The notes beneath the pieces are model-generated. The model worked only from the letters and a program-made list of their open reading frames with translations. It searched no databases and had not been told where the DNA came from. The position numbers and the translations under genes were made by a program. From Pseudomonas veronii (GTDB lineage Bacteria; Pseudomonadota; Gammaproteobacteria; Pseudomonadales; Pseudomonadaceae), in the NCBI RefSeq assembly GCF_001439695.1, contig NZ_JYLL01000002.1, forward strand, positions 1 through 64,000: a stretch of DNA of 64,000 nucleotides, written 5' to 3'. Of this stretch, positions 1 through 9,280 are shown one piece after another (positions within the stretch are counted from its first letter, which is position 1; each line of letters begins with the position of its first letter).

Positions 1-2
1 AC

Positions 3-845
3 AACTTCCTCTCGCCGCTGAACATGCGCGGGCTGGGCCTGGCGATTTCCACCGTGGGCATCGCCGCCTGCACCATGCTGTTCTGCCTGGCGTCGGGGCA
101 CTTCGACTTGTCGGTGGGCTCGGTGATTGCCTGCGCCGGGGTGGTGGCCGGGATCGTGATCCGCGACACCGACAGCGTTGTGCTCGGCGTGTCGGCAGCC
201 TTGGCCATGGGCCTGGTGGTGGGGCTGATCAATGGCATCGTCATCGCCAAGCTGCGCATCAATGCGTTGATCGCCACCTTGGCGACCATGCAGATCGTGC
301 GCGGCCTGGCCTACATCTTCTCCAACGGCAAGGCGGTCGGCGTGATGGACGAGCGCTTCTTCGTGTTCGGCAACGGCCAACTGTTGGGCGTGCCGGTGCC
401 GATCGTCATCACCGTGCTGTGCTTTGTGTTCTTCGGCTGGCTGCTGAACTACACCACCTACGGGCGCAACACCATGGCCATCGGCGGCAACCAGGAAGCG
501 GCGTTGCTCGCCGGGGTGAATGTCGACCGCACCAAGATCATCATCTTTGCCGTACACGGGTTGATCGGCGCATTGGCCGGGGTGATCCTCGCGTCACGCA
601 TGACCTCGGGCCAGCCGATGATCGGCCAGGGCTTCGAGCTGACGGTGATTTCCGCTTGCGTGCTGGGCGGGGTGTCGCTCAGCGGCGGCATCGGCATGAT
701 CCGCCATGTGATCGCCGGGGTGCTGATCCTGGCGATCATCGAGAATGCGATGAACCTGAAGAACATCGACACCTTCTACCAGTACGTGATCCGCGGCTCG
801 ATCCTGCTGCTGGCGGTTATTATCGACCGCATGAAGCAGCGCTGA
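3..845 (+). CDS. araH: L-arabinose ABC transporter permease AraH (5' end outside window)
   Basis: Inner-membrane permease of a sugar ABC importer of the ribose/arabinose class. The frame is open to the left edge, so the N-terminus is missing; against E. coli AraH (about 328 residues) some 40-50 residues are absent. The visible part is almost wholly hydrophobic helices. It keeps strings I recognise from AraH, such as MLFCLASGHFDLSVGSVIAC, INALIATLATMQIVRGLAYI and the C-terminal ASRMTSGQP / ISACVLGGVSLSGGIG, which separate it from RbsC. The araF and araG partners should lie to the left. A REP palindrome follows the stop codon. The family call is firm; the sugar specificity is inferred from resemblance to AraH. 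Confidence 0.88.
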   Translation, partial: NFLSPLNMRGLGLAISTVGIAACTMLFCLASGHFDLSVGSVIACAGVVAGIVIRDTDSVVLGVSAALAMGLVVGLINGIVIAKLRINALIATLATMQIVRGLAYIFSNGKAVGVMDERFFVFGNGQLLGVPVPIVITVLCFVFFGWLLNYTTYGRNTMAIGGNQEAALLAGVNVDRTKIIIFAVHGLIGALAGVILASRMTSGQPMIGQGFELTVISACVLGGVSLSGGIGMIRHVIAGVLILAIIENAMNLKNIDTFYQYVIRGSILLLAVIIDRMKQR

Positions 846-869
846 ATTCATGCCATGTGAAGATCTAAG

Positions 870-958
870 TGTGGGAGGGGGCTTGCCCCCGATGGCGGTC
901 TATCAGTAACAGATGTGCAGACTGGCACACAGCTATCGAGGGCCAGCCCCCTCCCACA
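870..958. repeat. REP doublet (REPIN-like) between araH and the IclR gene
   Basis: Two inverted REP sequences, GTGGGAGGGGGCTTGCCCCC on the left and CCAGCCCCCTCCCACA on the right, enclose about 50 bases of less conserved spacer. The same arms recur at about seven other intergenic places in the window. This is the form of Pseudomonas REPINs, which are moved by a RAYT transposase encoded elsewhere. No RAYT gene is visible here. Confidence 0.85.
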
Positions 959-1033
959 TTTGGATCTCAACTGTATTGAGGTTCGGTATTTGCCATAATG
1001 CCGCTCGTTTTCGTACCACCACATAGGCTCGAT

Positions 1034-1837
1034 ATGCAGGAAACCGCCCACACCCCCGTCAAAGACGCCGCCCCCACTGGCACCCAGACCTTGCTGCGTG
1101 GCTTGGGCGTGGTGCAGGCGGTGGCGGCTGGTGCGCGGGATCTGAAAGAGATCGCCCGGCGCATCGGCACCACCCGCAGCACCACGCACCGCCTGGCCAG
1201 TTGCCTGGTGGAGGAGCGCTACTTGCGCGTGGTGCCGCAAGTCGGTTACCTGCTGGGGCCGAAGCTGATCGAGCTGGGGTTTCAGGCGCGTGAAGAGTTG
1301 CCGTTGGTGACCCTGGCGGTGCCGTACCTGGATGAGTTGTCGGCGCTGACCGGCGATACCATCCACCTGGCGATTCGCGAAGACGACGACGTGCTCTACC
1401 TGCACAAGAACCCCGGGCGCAACGGTCCGGAAATGCGCTCGCGGGTCGGCCACCGCATGCCGCTGGCGCGGACCGGCATCGGCAAGGCGCTGCTGTTGGA
1501 TGACAGTGTCGAAGAGTGGCAGCGCCTGTACGAAGTCAGCCAGCCGGCGGCAGGGAAACACCTGCAGTGGCCGCAACACCCCGAGCAATCCTGGGCGCAG
1601 TTCGAGCAGCGCATGCATGAGTATGTGCTGGGCGGGTATGCATTCGACCTGGAAGACAACGAACCGTCGATCCGCTGCGTGGCGGCACCGGTGCGCGATG
1701 CCAGCCGGCGAATCGTCGCCGGCATCAGCATCGCCAGTACCGTGCCCTACATGCCGCTGGAGAAAATGGCCGAGCTGATTCCTGTGATCAAACAGGTTGC
1801 GGCGCGGCTGTCTGCGGAGTTGGGCGCGAAGGCCTGA
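1034..1837 (+). CDS. IclR family transcriptional regulator
   Basis: DNA-binding regulator of 267 residues. The N-terminal winged helix-turn-helix occupies about residues 18-75 (DLKEIARRIG followed by TTRSTTHRLASCL). The IclR effector-binding domain follows, with the typical RVGHRMPLARTGIGKALL segment and a C-terminal AGISIAST stretch. The ATG at 1034 is preferred over an in-frame codon at 998 because the extra 12 residues look non-coding and an AGG lies about 7 bases before 1034. It lies downstream of araH, separated by a REP element, so it may control sugar catabolism, but the ligand cannot be read from sequence. Confidence 0.88.
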   Translation: MQETAHTPVKDAAPTGTQTLLRGLGVVQAVAAGARDLKEIARRIGTTRSTTHRLASCLVEERYLRVVPQVGYLLGPKLIELGFQAREELPLVTLAVPYLDELSALTGDTIHLAIREDDDVLYLHKNPGRNGPEMRSRVGHRMPLARTGIGKALLLDDSVEEWQRLYEVSQPAAGKHLQWPQHPEQSWAQFEQRMHEYVLGGYAFDLEDNEPSIRCVAAPVRDASRRIVAGISIASTVPYMPLEKMAELIPVIKQVAARLSAELGAKA

Positions 1838-2890
1838 TCAGGCCTTCAAGGTCGCCATGTCGATGACAAAGCGGTACTTCACATCGCCGGCGATCATGCG
1901 CGTGAACGCCTCGTTGATCTGACGAATGTCGAGCATTTCGATGTCGCAGGTGATGCCATGCTCGGCGCAGAAATCCAGGACTTCCTGGGTTTCTGCGATG
2001 CCGCCGATCAGCGAACCGGCGAGCATTTTACGCCCCAGCACCAACTTGGCGGCGTTGACGGGCGGGTCCACCGGCTCGATCAGGCCAACAAGGATATGCA
2101 CGCCGTCAAAGCGCAGCACATCGAGGTAGGGGTTCAGGTCGTGCTGCACCGGGATGGTGTCCAGCAGGAAGTCGAAGTGCCCGGCGGCGGCTTGCATTTG
2201 CGCGGCGTCGGTGGACACGATCACATGATCCGCGCCCTGGCGGCGGCCTTCCTCGGCCTTGCTCGCGGAGCGGGTGAACAGCGTGACTTCGGCGCCCATC
2301 GCCTTGGCGAACTTGATGCCCATATGGCCCAGGCCGCCCATGCCGAGAATCCCGACTTTATCGCCGGCCTTCACACCGTAGTGCTTGAGCGGCGAGTAGG
2401 TGGTGATGCCGGCGCAGAGGAGCGGTGCTGCGCTGGCCAGGTCGAGCTTGGCCGGGATCTTCACCACAAAGTGTTCGCTGACCACGATGCTGTCGGAGTA
2501 GCCGCCCATGGTGTTGCTGCCGTCCACACGGTCCGGGGTGGCGTAGGTCATGGTCGGGCCTTCGAGGCAGTATTGCTCCAGGTCCACTTGGCAGGCGTCG
2601 CAATGGCGGCACGAGTCGACCATGCAGCCGACGCCGACCAGGTCACCGACCTTATGCGCGGTGACGCTGGCGCCGACGGCGGTGACTTTGCCGACAATCT
2701 CGTGGCCCGGCATCAGCGGGTACACAGCGATGCCCCATTCGTTGCGGGCCTGGTGGATGTCAGAGTGGCAGACGCCGCAGTACAGAATTTCGATCGCCAC
2801 GTCATCGGCGCGCGGGCTGCGGCGTTCAAACGACATGGGGGCGAGGGGAGTGGTGGCCGACTGGGCGGCATAACCGATAGCGGTGTACAT
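1838..2890 (-). CDS. Zinc-dependent alcohol/aldehyde dehydrogenase, YahK/Ahr-type
   Basis: NAD(P)-dependent medium-chain dehydrogenase of 350 residues, the usual length for the YahK / cinnamyl-alcohol-dehydrogenase-like group that reduces aldehydes. Catalytic zinc ligands are visible as Cys41 (GVCHSD) and His63-Glu64 (PGHE). The structural zinc cysteines are Cys94, Cys97, Cys100 and Cys108. The nucleotide-binding motif GMGGLG is intact. The start at 2890 is set by a GAGG box 6-7 bases upstream; a longer reading to 2980 lacks family similarity. It is divergent from an AraC regulator starting at 3072, its likely controller. The stop abuts the IclR stop, so the two genes converge. Confidence 0.9.
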   Translation of the reverse strand: MYTAIGYAAQSATTPLAPMSFERRSPRADDVAIEILYCGVCHSDIHQARNEWGIAVYPLMPGHEIVGKVTAVGASVTAHKVGDLVGVGCMVDSCRHCDACQVDLEQYCLEGPTMTYATPDRVDGSNTMGGYSDSIVVSEHFVVKIPAKLDLASAAPLLCAGITTYSPLKHYGVKAGDKVGILGMGGLGHMGIKFAKAMGAEVTLFTRSASKAEEGRRQGADHVIVSTDAAQMQAAAGHFDFLLDTIPVQHDLNPYLDVLRFDGVHILVGLIEPVDPPVNAAKLVLGRKMLAGSLIGGIAETQEVLDFCAEHGITCDIEMLDIRQINEAFTRMIAGDVKYRFVIDMATLKA

Positions 2891-3071
2891 GAGTGAACCT
2901 CGCAGAAGCAGTGACAAGTGAGGTGGGCCATTTTCCGCGCCGACCCCGGAGGCGGCCATGGCGATTGCTCCGAGTCTCATGCCTATTCGTCCGGGAGTAC
3001 GCCTGGTTTGGATGCACGGCGCGCCAGACCTGCGATGATGCTCTCATCCCTTATTCGCGAAGTTTTTTGCC

Positions 3072-3965
3072 ATGTTGTTGACCCGCCATCTCGACGCCAA
3101 CGCCACCCTGGTTTCCTTGATCGAGCGGCTGACGCCCTGCGACGGTTTCTCCCCGACCCACCTGCCGGGCGTGCAGGTGCTGCGCGCCAGTTGCGACGTC
3201 GCACGCGGGCCGCAGATCTATGAGCCGAGCCTGATGTTCGTCGCCCAGGGCAGCAAAGTCGCATACCTGGGCCCGCGTACCCTGGAGTACGGCGCGGGGC
3301 ACTACCTGATCCAGGCGATGCCGGTGCCGTTCGAGTGCGAGACGTTCGCCCTGGCGCCCGACGCACCGCTGCTGGGGGTGACGGTGGGGATTGACCGGGT
3401 GGTGCTGGGCGAATTGGTGATGGCCATGGGCATGCAGGCCGGGCCGCCGCCGACGGCGCAGACTTTGGAGTCGATGAGTTCGGTGGTGCTGGATGACGCC
3501 ATGCGCGGTTGCGTCGAGCGCCTGTTGCAATGCCTGCATGATCCGTTGGAAAGCCGGATCATGGGCCCGGCGCGTGTGCGCGAGTTACTCTTCACCGCCT
3601 TGCGCGGGCCCCAGGCCGATGTGTTGCGGGCGTTGGTGGAACAGCAGGGGCAGTTCTCGCGGATCGCCACCTCGTTGAATCACCTGCATGCTCATTACGC
3701 TGAGCCGCTGAATATCGAGACGTTGGCAGGTTACGCGCACATGAGTGCGTCGACCTTTCATGAACACTTCAAGCGCTGCACCTTGTTGTCGCCGGTGCAG
3801 TATCTGAAGCGTTTGCGTTTGCTCAAGGCGCAGCAGTTGTTGCTGGTGGAAGGCATGGGCGTGGCACAGGCGGCGCATCGGGTGGGGTATCAGAGTACGT
3901 CGCAGTTCAGCCGCGAATATAAGCGCTACTTCGAGCGCAACCCGGGCGAAGAGCGCGCTGCCTGA
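3072..3965 (+). CDS. AraC family transcriptional regulator
   Basis: Regulator of 297 residues. The N-terminal cupin-like AraC_N domain is recognised from the segment around GPQIYEPSLMFVAQGSK and the following VPFECE stretch. The C-terminal part has two helix-turn-helix units: NIETLAGYAHMSASTFHEHF and, further on, AQAAHRVGYQSTSQFSREYKR. It is divergent from the zinc alcohol dehydrogenase with 181 bases between the start codons, an arrangement usual for AraC_N regulators that activate an adjacent oxidoreductase. The ligand is unknown. A REP doublet follows the stop and separates it from the convergent ETF-QO gene. Confidence 0.88.
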   Translation: MLLTRHLDANATLVSLIERLTPCDGFSPTHLPGVQVLRASCDVARGPQIYEPSLMFVAQGSKVAYLGPRTLEYGAGHYLIQAMPVPFECETFALAPDAPLLGVTVGIDRVVLGELVMAMGMQAGPPPTAQTLESMSSVVLDDAMRGCVERLLQCLHDPLESRIMGPARVRELLFTALRGPQADVLRALVEQQGQFSRIATSLNHLHAHYAEPLNIETLAGYAHMSASTFHEHFKRCTLLSPVQYLKRLRLLKAQQLLLVEGMGVAQAAHRVGYQSTSQFSREYKRYFERNPGEERAA

Positions 3966-3990
3966 TTCTCCCTGGCTCAACGGGATTAAA

Positions 3991-4083
3991 AATGTGGGAG
4001 GGGGCTTGCCCCCGATGACGGTGGGTCAGCCATCGATGTGCTGACTGTTCCACCGCTATCGGGGGCAAGCCCCCTCCCACATT
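3991..4083. repeat. REP doublet (REPIN-like) between convergent AraC and ETF-QO genes
   Basis: Outer arms AATGTGGGAGGGGGC and GCCCCCTCCCACATT are perfect inverted repeats. Inner CGATGACGGT and ACCGCTATCG extend the pairing, with a variable centre. It is the best-preserved REPIN in the window, between two converging genes. Confidence 0.9.
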
Positions 4084-4100
4084 GAGTTGATGCCAGCCAC

Positions 4101-4126
4101 AAAAAAGGCTCCCGATCTGGGAGCCT
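4101..4126 (-). terminator. Rho-independent terminator of the ETF-QO gene
   Basis: Read on the minus strand, GGCTCCC pairs with GGGAGCC around a five-base loop (AGATC) and runs into six T residues, about 20 bases after the ETF-QO stop. Confidence 0.85.
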
Positions 4127-4145
4127 CCTGGGTCATGCAACCCTT

Positions 4146-5810
4146 TTACATATTCGGGTAAGTCGGCCCACCTGCGCCTTCCGGCGTGACCCAGGTGATG
4201 TTCTGCGAAGGGTCTTTGATGTCACAGGTCTTGCAGTGTACGCAGTTCTGGGCGTTGATCTGGAAGCGCTTCTCGCCGTCTTCCTTGGTCACCACTTCAT
4301 ACACACCGGCCGGGCAGTAGCGCTGCGCCGGTTCATCGTAGAGCGGCAGGTTGGTGCCGATCGGGATGCTCGGGTCTTTGAGTTTCAAGTGGCACGGTTG
4401 TTCTTCTTCGTGGTTGGTGCCGGAGATGAACACCGAGCTCAGTTTGTCGAAGCTCAGCTTGCCGTCGGGCTTGGGGTAGTCGATCTTCTGGCAGTCCTTG
4501 GCCAGCTTGAGGCAGGCGTAGTCCGGCTTGGTGTCGTGCAGGGTGAACGGCATTTTGCCGCCGAGGATGTTCTGGTCGAACCAGTTGAAGCCGGCACCGA
4601 TGATCGGGCCGAACTTGTGCATCGCCGGGCCGAAGTTACGGGTGGCGAACAGTTCTTCGTAGAGCCAGCTGGCTTTGAACGCGTCGACGTAGTTGGTCAG
4701 CTCATCGCCGCCTTCGGCGTCGGCCAACAGGCGCTCGGCCACGGCGTCGGCGGCGAGCATGCCGGACTTCATCGCGGTGTGGCTGCCTTTGATCTTGGCC
4801 ACGTTCATGGTGCCCAGGTCACAGCCGATCAATGCGCCGCCCTTGAACACCATCTTCGGCAACGAGTTGATGCCGCCCTTGGCCAGCGCGCGCGCGCCGT
4901 AGCTGACGCGCTTGCCACCTTCCAGATACTGGGCCAGCACCGGGTGGTGCTTGAGGCGCTGGAACTCATCGAACGGCGACAGGAAAGTGTTGCTGTAGGA
5001 CAGGTCGACGATCAGGCCGACCACCACCTGGTTGTTTTCCAGGTGATAGAGGAACGAGCCACCGGTGTTCTCGTTGCTCATGATGTCCAGCGGCCAACCG
5101 GCGGTGTGGACCACCAGGCCGGGTTGATGCTTGGCCGGGTCGATTTCCCAGATTTCCTTCAGGCCGATGCCGTAGTGCTGGGCGTCGGCGTCGCTGTCCA
5201 GCTTGAAGCGCTGGATCAGTTGCTTGCCGATATGGCCACGGCAGCCTTCGGCGAACAGCGTGTACTTGCCGCGCAGTTCCATGCCGGGGGTGTAGACGCC
5301 TTCCTTCGGCTTGCCTTCGCGGTCGACGCCGAGGTCGCCGGTGATGATCCCGCGCACCACGCCGTTTTCGTCGAACAGCGCTTCCTGCGCGGCGAAGCCT
5401 GGGTAGACTTCCACGCCGAGGTTCTCGGCCTGCTGAGCCAGCCAGCGGCACAGGTTGCCCAGGGAGATAATGTAGTTGCCTTCGTTGTGCATGGTCTTGG
5501 GCACAAAGAAGTCAGGCACCTTGGTCGAGGTGTCGGCGCTGCGCAGCACATAGATGTCATCGCGCACCACCGGGGTGTTGAGCGGAGCGCCGAGTTCTTT
5601 CCAGTCCGGGAACAGTTCGTTCAGGGCGCGTGGTTCGAACACGGCACCGGAAAGGATATGTGCGCCGACCTCGGAGCCTTTCTCGACCACGCAGACGCTG
5701 ATTTCCTTACCGGCTTCGGCGGCCTTCTGCTTCAGTCGGCAGGCGGCAGACAGGCCCGCCGGGCCAGCGCCGACGATGACCACGTCGAATTCCATGTATT
5801 CGCGTTCCAC
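4146..5810 (-). CDS. Electron transfer flavoprotein-ubiquinone oxidoreductase (ETF-QO)
   Basis: Membrane-associated FAD and iron-sulfur enzyme of 554 residues. It passes electrons from reduced ETF, loaded by acyl-CoA and other dehydrogenases, to ubiquinone. The FAD dinucleotide motif GAGPAG is at residues 14-19, and the HILSGAVFEP stretch is typical of the family. The C-terminus carries the [4Fe-4S] cysteines in CPAGVYE and NCVHCKTC. The start is taken as GTG at 5810 because GGAGA lies 7 bases upstream; an in-frame ATG at 5795 has no such site. It is transcribed away from etfBA across a shared 530-base control region, so the acceptor and donor halves of the pathway are probably co-regulated. 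Confidence 0.96.
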   Translation of the reverse strand: MEREYMEFDVVIVGAGPAGLSAACRLKQKAAEAGKEISVCVVEKGSEVGAHILSGAVFEPRALNELFPDWKELGAPLNTPVVRDDIYVLRSADTSTKVPDFFVPKTMHNEGNYIISLGNLCRWLAQQAENLGVEVYPGFAAQEALFDENGVVRGIITGDLGVDREGKPKEGVYTPGMELRGKYTLFAEGCRGHIGKQLIQRFKLDSDADAQHYGIGLKEIWEIDPAKHQPGLVVHTAGWPLDIMSNENTGGSFLYHLENNQVVVGLIVDLSYSNTFLSPFDEFQRLKHHPVLAQYLEGGKRVSYGARALAKGGINSLPKMVFKGGALIGCDLGTMNVAKIKGSHTAMKSGMLAADAVAERLLADAEGGDELTNYVDAFKASWLYEELFATRNFGPAMHKFGPIIGAGFNWFDQNILGGKMPFTLHDTKPDYACLKLAKDCQKIDYPKPDGKLSFDKLSSVFISGTNHEEEQPCHLKLKDPSIPIGTNLPLYDEPAQRYCPAGVYEVVTKEDGEKRFQINAQNCVHCKTCDIKDPSQNITWVTPEGAGGPTYPNM

Positions 5811-6340
5811 AGGCTATCTCCTACTCAGGCTCACAGGCTTTTTTTCTAATGGGTGGAGGTTGGGTGTCGTAAGCGTCATCGCTGCGTTCACTGGGCAGGC
5901 GGATGACCACCTTTCTCTCTAGGTGGCGCATTATATCTACACCACTCTCAGCGTCCAATACAAACGTTTGTTTGAATTGCTTGGAAGCTAGGTAAATCAA
6001 AGCAACGGGGCTTATGACTGGCCATTTTGCCGTATTGACCAGAATAGGCGTTCCGGTCAAGATACGGTCGGTTTTGCGCTCGCCGTAGGCTGACTGTAGG
6101 TTTCAAGAGCACCTTTAAAGACAGGCGAAGGCGAAAAAGAGTGACGCGTGCCCAATGCTGGCGCGCAGTTTACACGTCGCGATCATGAATGACCTCCCAG
6201 TCACCACTGACGAACGGTCATCACTCTCCATCGCTGCGTCACTTGCCGAAGGTTTTGAAGGTGCCCTTGTGTGCCGATGAGCATCAACCGCCAGGTTCGC
6301 CTAGGCGACTTTCTTTTCACCGGAGAGTAACGAGGAATCC
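5811..6340. promoter_or_regulatory. Divergent control region between ETF-QO and etfBA
   Basis: These 530 bases carry no convincing gene. They contain the PsrA-like palindrome described separately. They end with a GAGTAACGAGG purine stretch before the etfB start at 6341. I could not fix promoter hexamers with confidence. Confidence 0.6.
5961..5974. promoter_or_regulatory. PsrA-like operator upstream of ETF-QO
   Basis: CAAACGTTTGTTTG matches the PsrA-type consensus of CAAAC and GTTTG half-sites separated by 4 bases. PsrA is a TetR-family sensor of long-chain fatty acids in pseudomonads, and etf genes have been reported among its targets in P. aeruginosa. The site is 151 bases upstream of the ETF-QO start and about 370 bases from etfB, so its direct effect is more likely on ETF-QO. 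Function is inferred from the motif only. Confidence 0.65.
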
Positions 6341-7090
6341 ATGAAGGTTCTTGTAGCTGTCAAACGCGTTGTCGATTACAACGTGAAAGTTCGCGTCAAG
6401 GCGGACAATTCCGGCGTCGACCTCGCTAACGTCAAGATGTCGATGAACCCTTTCTGCGAAATCGCCGTGGAAGAAGCCGTGCGCCTGAAAGAGAAAGGCG
6501 TGGCGACTGAAATCGTCGTGGTTACCATCGGCCCGACCACTGCTCAAGAGCAGCTGCGTACCGCTCTGGCCCTGGGCGCTGATCGCGCCATCCTGGTCGA
6601 GTCCGCTGAAGAACTGACCTCCCTGGCCGTGGCCAAGTTGCTCAAAGCCGTTGTCGACAAGGAACAGCCATCGCTGGTGATCCTCGGCAAACAGGCCATC
6701 GACAGCGACAACAACCAGACTGGCCAGATGCTGGCTGCACTGACCGGTTACGGCCAGGGCACCTTCGCCTCGAAAGTCGAAGTGAGCGGCGACAGCGTTG
6801 CCGTGACCCGCGAAATCGACGGCGGCGCGCAGACAGTTTCGTTGAAACTGCCGGCCATCGTCACCACCGACCTGCGTTTGAACGAGCCGCGCTACGCGTC
6901 TCTGCCAAACATCATGAAAGCCAAGAAGAAGCCTCTCGAAGTGCTGACTCCGGATGCTTTGGGCGTTTCCACCGCCTCTACCAACAAGACCGTCAAAGTC
7001 GAAGCGCCGGCTGCACGCAGCGCGGGCATCAAGGTCAAGTCGGTGGCTGAACTGGTCGAGAAACTGAAAAACGAAGCGAAGGTAATCTAA
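6341..7090 (+). CDS. etfB: Electron transfer flavoprotein beta subunit
   Basis: Small ETF subunit, 249 residues, cytoplasmic. It pairs with EtfA to carry electrons from flavin dehydrogenases to ETF-QO. The N-terminus [20 protein letters not shown] and the stretch [20 protein letters not shown] are family hallmarks. The AMP-binding region contains [15 protein letters not shown], and the conserved [22 protein letters not shown] follows. etfA starts 2 bases after its stop, so the pair is one transcription unit, divergent from ETF-QO. Confidence 0.97.
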   Translation: MKVLVAVKRVVDYNVKVRVKADNSGVDLANVKMSMNPFCEIAVEEAVRLKEKGVATEIVVVTIGPTTAQEQLRTALALGADRAILVESAEELTSLAVAKLLKAVVDKEQPSLVILGKQAIDSDNNQTGQMLAALTGYGQGTFASKVEVSGDSVAVTREIDGGAQTVSLKLPAIVTTDLRLNEPRYASLPNIMKAKKKPLEVLTPDALGVSTASTNKTVKVEAPAARSAGIKVKSVAELVEKLKNEAKVI

Positions 7091-7092
7091 TC

Positions 7093-8022
7093 ATGACTAT
7101 CTTGGTAATCGCTGAACACGACAACAAGGTACTGGCTCCGGCCACCCTGAACACCGTGGCCGCCGCGGCGAAAATCGGTGGTGACATCCACGTGCTGGTT
7201 GCAGGTCAGGGCGCTGGCGCCGTGGCTGAAGCCGCGGCGAAAGTCGCTGGCGTGAGCAAAGTACTGCTGGCCGACAACGCCGCTTACGCTCACCAACTGC
7301 CGGAAAACGTCGCGCCTCTGGTCGCCGAGCTGGGTGCTGGCTACAGCCACATCCTGGCTGCTGCCACCTCCAACGGCAAAAACATCCTGCCGCGGGTTGC
7401 CGCGCAACTGGACGTTGACCAGATCTCCGAGATCATCTCGGTCGAAAGCGCCGACACCTTCAAGCGCCCGATCTACGCCGGCAACGCCATTGCCACCGTG
7501 CAATCGACCGCCGCGGTCAAGGTCATCACCGTGCGCGCCACCGGTTTCGACCCGGTTGCCGCCGAAGGCGGTTCGGCCGCCGTTGAAGCCGTCTCCGCGG
7601 CCCATGACGCGGGCATTTCCAGCTTCGTCGGCGAAGAGCTGGCCAAGTCGGATCGTCCTGAGCTGACCGCTGCCAAGATCGTCGTTTCCGGCGGGCGTGG
7701 CATGCAGAACGGCGACAACTTCAAGCACCTGTACGCCCTGGCCGACAAGCTGGGCGCTGCCGTCGGCGCTTCCCGCGCTGCGGTCGACGCAGGTTTCGTG
7801 CCCAACGACATGCAGGTCGGCCAGACCGGCAAGATCGTTGCGCCACAGCTGTACATCGCCGTCGGTATCTCCGGCGCGATCCAGCATTTGGCCGGCATGA
7901 AAGACTCCAAGGTGATCGTGGCGATCAACAAGGACGAAGAAGCACCGATCTTCCAGGTGGCTGATTACGGCCTGGTGGCGGACTTGTTCGAAGCCGTACC
8001 TGAATTGGAGAAGCTGGTCTAA
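7093..8022 (+). CDS. etfA: Electron transfer flavoprotein alpha subunit
   Basis: Large ETF subunit, 309 residues, holding the FAD. The C-terminal FAD domain shows [14 protein letters not shown], then [20 protein letters not shown] and [20 protein letters not shown], the classical EtfA signature. The N-terminal domain is Ala-rich and adenine-nucleotide-like. It follows etfB with a 2-base gap and is closed by a strong hairpin terminator. It works with EtfB and the divergent ETF-QO in fatty-acid and amino-acid oxidation. Confidence 0.97.
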   Translation: MTILVIAEHDNKVLAPATLNTVAAAAKIGGDIHVLVAGQGAGAVAEAAAKVAGVSKVLLADNAAYAHQLPENVAPLVAELGAGYSHILAAATSNGKNILPRVAAQLDVDQISEIISVESADTFKRPIYAGNAIATVQSTAAVKVITVRATGFDPVAAEGGSAAVEAVSAAHDAGISSFVGEELAKSDRPELTAAKIVVSGGRGMQNGDNFKHLYALADKLGAAVGASRAAVDAGFVPNDMQVGQTGKIVAPQLYIAVGISGAIQHLAGMKDSKVIVAINKDEEAPIFQVADYGLVADLFEAVPELEKLV

Positions 8023-8044
8023 TCCAGTCGCTTCACTTATAAAG

Positions 8045-8070
8045 AGCCCGGTCTTTTGACCGGGCTTTTT
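8045..8070 (+). terminator. Rho-independent terminator of etfBA
   Basis: AGCCCGGTC and GACCGGGCT form a 9-bp perfect stem around TTTT, followed by five T residues, starting 22 bases after the etfA stop. Confidence 0.93.
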
Positions 8071-8089
8071 ATTATCGGAGCACCTCGCC

Positions 8090-8908
8090 ATGGAATTGCG
8101 CCCCTGGGCCACACTGCTGGGTTTCACACTGTTGCTGCCGACCCTGTCGCTGGCGGCCGGCAAATGCGAGCGCCTAGTGGCTACCGGCAGCCCGGACGCT
8201 CCGCCTTTGCTCTGGCGCGATCCCCAGGACCCCACGCACTTGATCGGCGCCACCGCCGACATGTTGCAGCAAGTGGCCCAGGACCTTGGGCTGAAAATCG
8301 ACCTGCTCTATGGCGGCAAGCGTTCCCAGGCCTTGGACGAAGTGCGCAGCGGGCGCATGGATCTGCTGGCCGATGCGCCGTTGAATATCGGCGAGCTGGA
8401 AACCCTCGACTACCTCCACCCGGCGCTGGTGCAGATCGACTATCTGGTCTGGACCCGCAAGGACTCGGCGCTGGCCTATGCCACGGCCGCGGACCTGCAC
8501 GGCCATCAGGGCGCGGTGTCGGAACGGGCGCGGTTGAGCCACGACTTTGAAACCTTCGCCGCCCAGCAATTGACCCTGCAACGCCTGCCCACCTTGACTC
8601 CGGCGTTTCAGAAACTGCTGCTGGGGGAAGTGGACTACGTACTCGCCGGGCGTTACTCCGGCATGGCCATGGCCGAGACCCTGGGCATGAGCAATGACCT
8701 GTTCGCCCGCGACGTGCCCGTCGATCAGCCTGGCTTGTACCTGGCGATTTCCCACAACTCCGCGTGCAATGACCCCTGGCTGCGCGGACAGCTGGCGAAA
8801 AAGATGACAGAATTGTCCGGGTCTGGTGTGGCGCAAGCTGCGCTGCAGCGCAATCTGGAGCGCTGGAAAGCGCAATTGCAACAACCCGTCGGCACCCCAA
8901 CAAAGTAG
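8090..8908 (+). CDS. Periplasmic solute-binding-like protein (SBP family 3 fold)
   Basis: Protein of 272 residues with a signal peptide (hydrophobic core LLGFTLLLPTLSLA, likely cleavage after AAG). The body resembles bacterial extracellular solute-binding proteins of family 3: a segment about a dose of TADMLQQVAQDLGLKIDLL, then SGRMDLLADAPLN, and later LLGEVDYVLAGRYSGMAMAE. No permease or ATPase gene is adjacent. It is instead followed, 9 bases later, by two lipoprotein genes, so a sensing or envelope role is as likely as transport. The ligand is unknown. Confidence 0.78.
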   Translation: MELRPWATLLGFTLLLPTLSLAAGKCERLVATGSPDAPPLLWRDPQDPTHLIGATADMLQQVAQDLGLKIDLLYGGKRSQALDEVRSGRMDLLADAPLNIGELETLDYLHPALVQIDYLVWTRKDSALAYATAADLHGHQGAVSERARLSHDFETFAAQQLTLQRLPTLTPAFQKLLLGEVDYVLAGRYSGMAMAETLGMSNDLFARDVPVDQPGLYLAISHNSACNDPWLRGQLAKKMTELSGSGVAQAALQRNLERWKAQLQQPVGTPTK

Positions 8909-8917
8909 GGATTTTCA

Positions 8918-9280
8918 GTGATTTTTCGACCTTTTTTAGCGGCCCTCGCCGTCGTTGCTCTGGCGGGATGTGCAGCCGATCCTGCGCCGAATGAACAAAT
9001 ACGCCTCACCCAGCAAGCGTTGGAACAAGCCAACGCCGTGGGTGCCAACTCCGATGAATCGTCCGAACTGAAACTGGCTGAAGGCAAATTCGCCCAGGCT
9101 CAGGCTGATATGGCCGACCAGTCCTACAAGAACGCGCGCATGCAGGCCGAACAGGCCGAGCTGGATGCGCGTCTCGCCGAAGCCCAAGTGTTGACCCGCA
9201 AGAGTCAGGAACAACTGAACGTGCTCAATACCCGTATCACCCGCCTGCGCAAGCAATTGCAGCTGGGAGAAGCCCAATGA
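8918..9280 (+). CDS. DUF4398-type lipoprotein
   Basis: Small lipoprotein of 120 residues. It has a hydrophobic signal with lipobox LAGC (acylated Cys at about residue 18). The rest is an alpha-helical, Gln/Ala-rich segment predicted to be coiled coil (QQALEQANAVG, then KFAQAQADMADQSYKNARMQ). This matches DUF4398 as I know it. Translation starts at GTG 8918, with AGGGA about 6 bases upstream. It overlaps the next gene by 4 bases (ATGA), and both proteins share this helical domain, so they are probably partners at the outer membrane. Confidence 0.8.
   Translation: MIFRPFLAALAVVALAGCAADPAPNEQIRLTQQALEQANAVGANSDESSELKLAEGKFAQAQADMADQSYKNARMQAEQAELDARLAEAQVLTRKSQEQLNVLNTRITRLRKQLQLGEAQ

Noticed and set aside
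870..958. The inverted repeat next to araH as an insertion sequence or attachment site
   Set aside because: It has REP arms shared with seven other intergenic places and no transposase frame or target duplication. It is a REP doublet.
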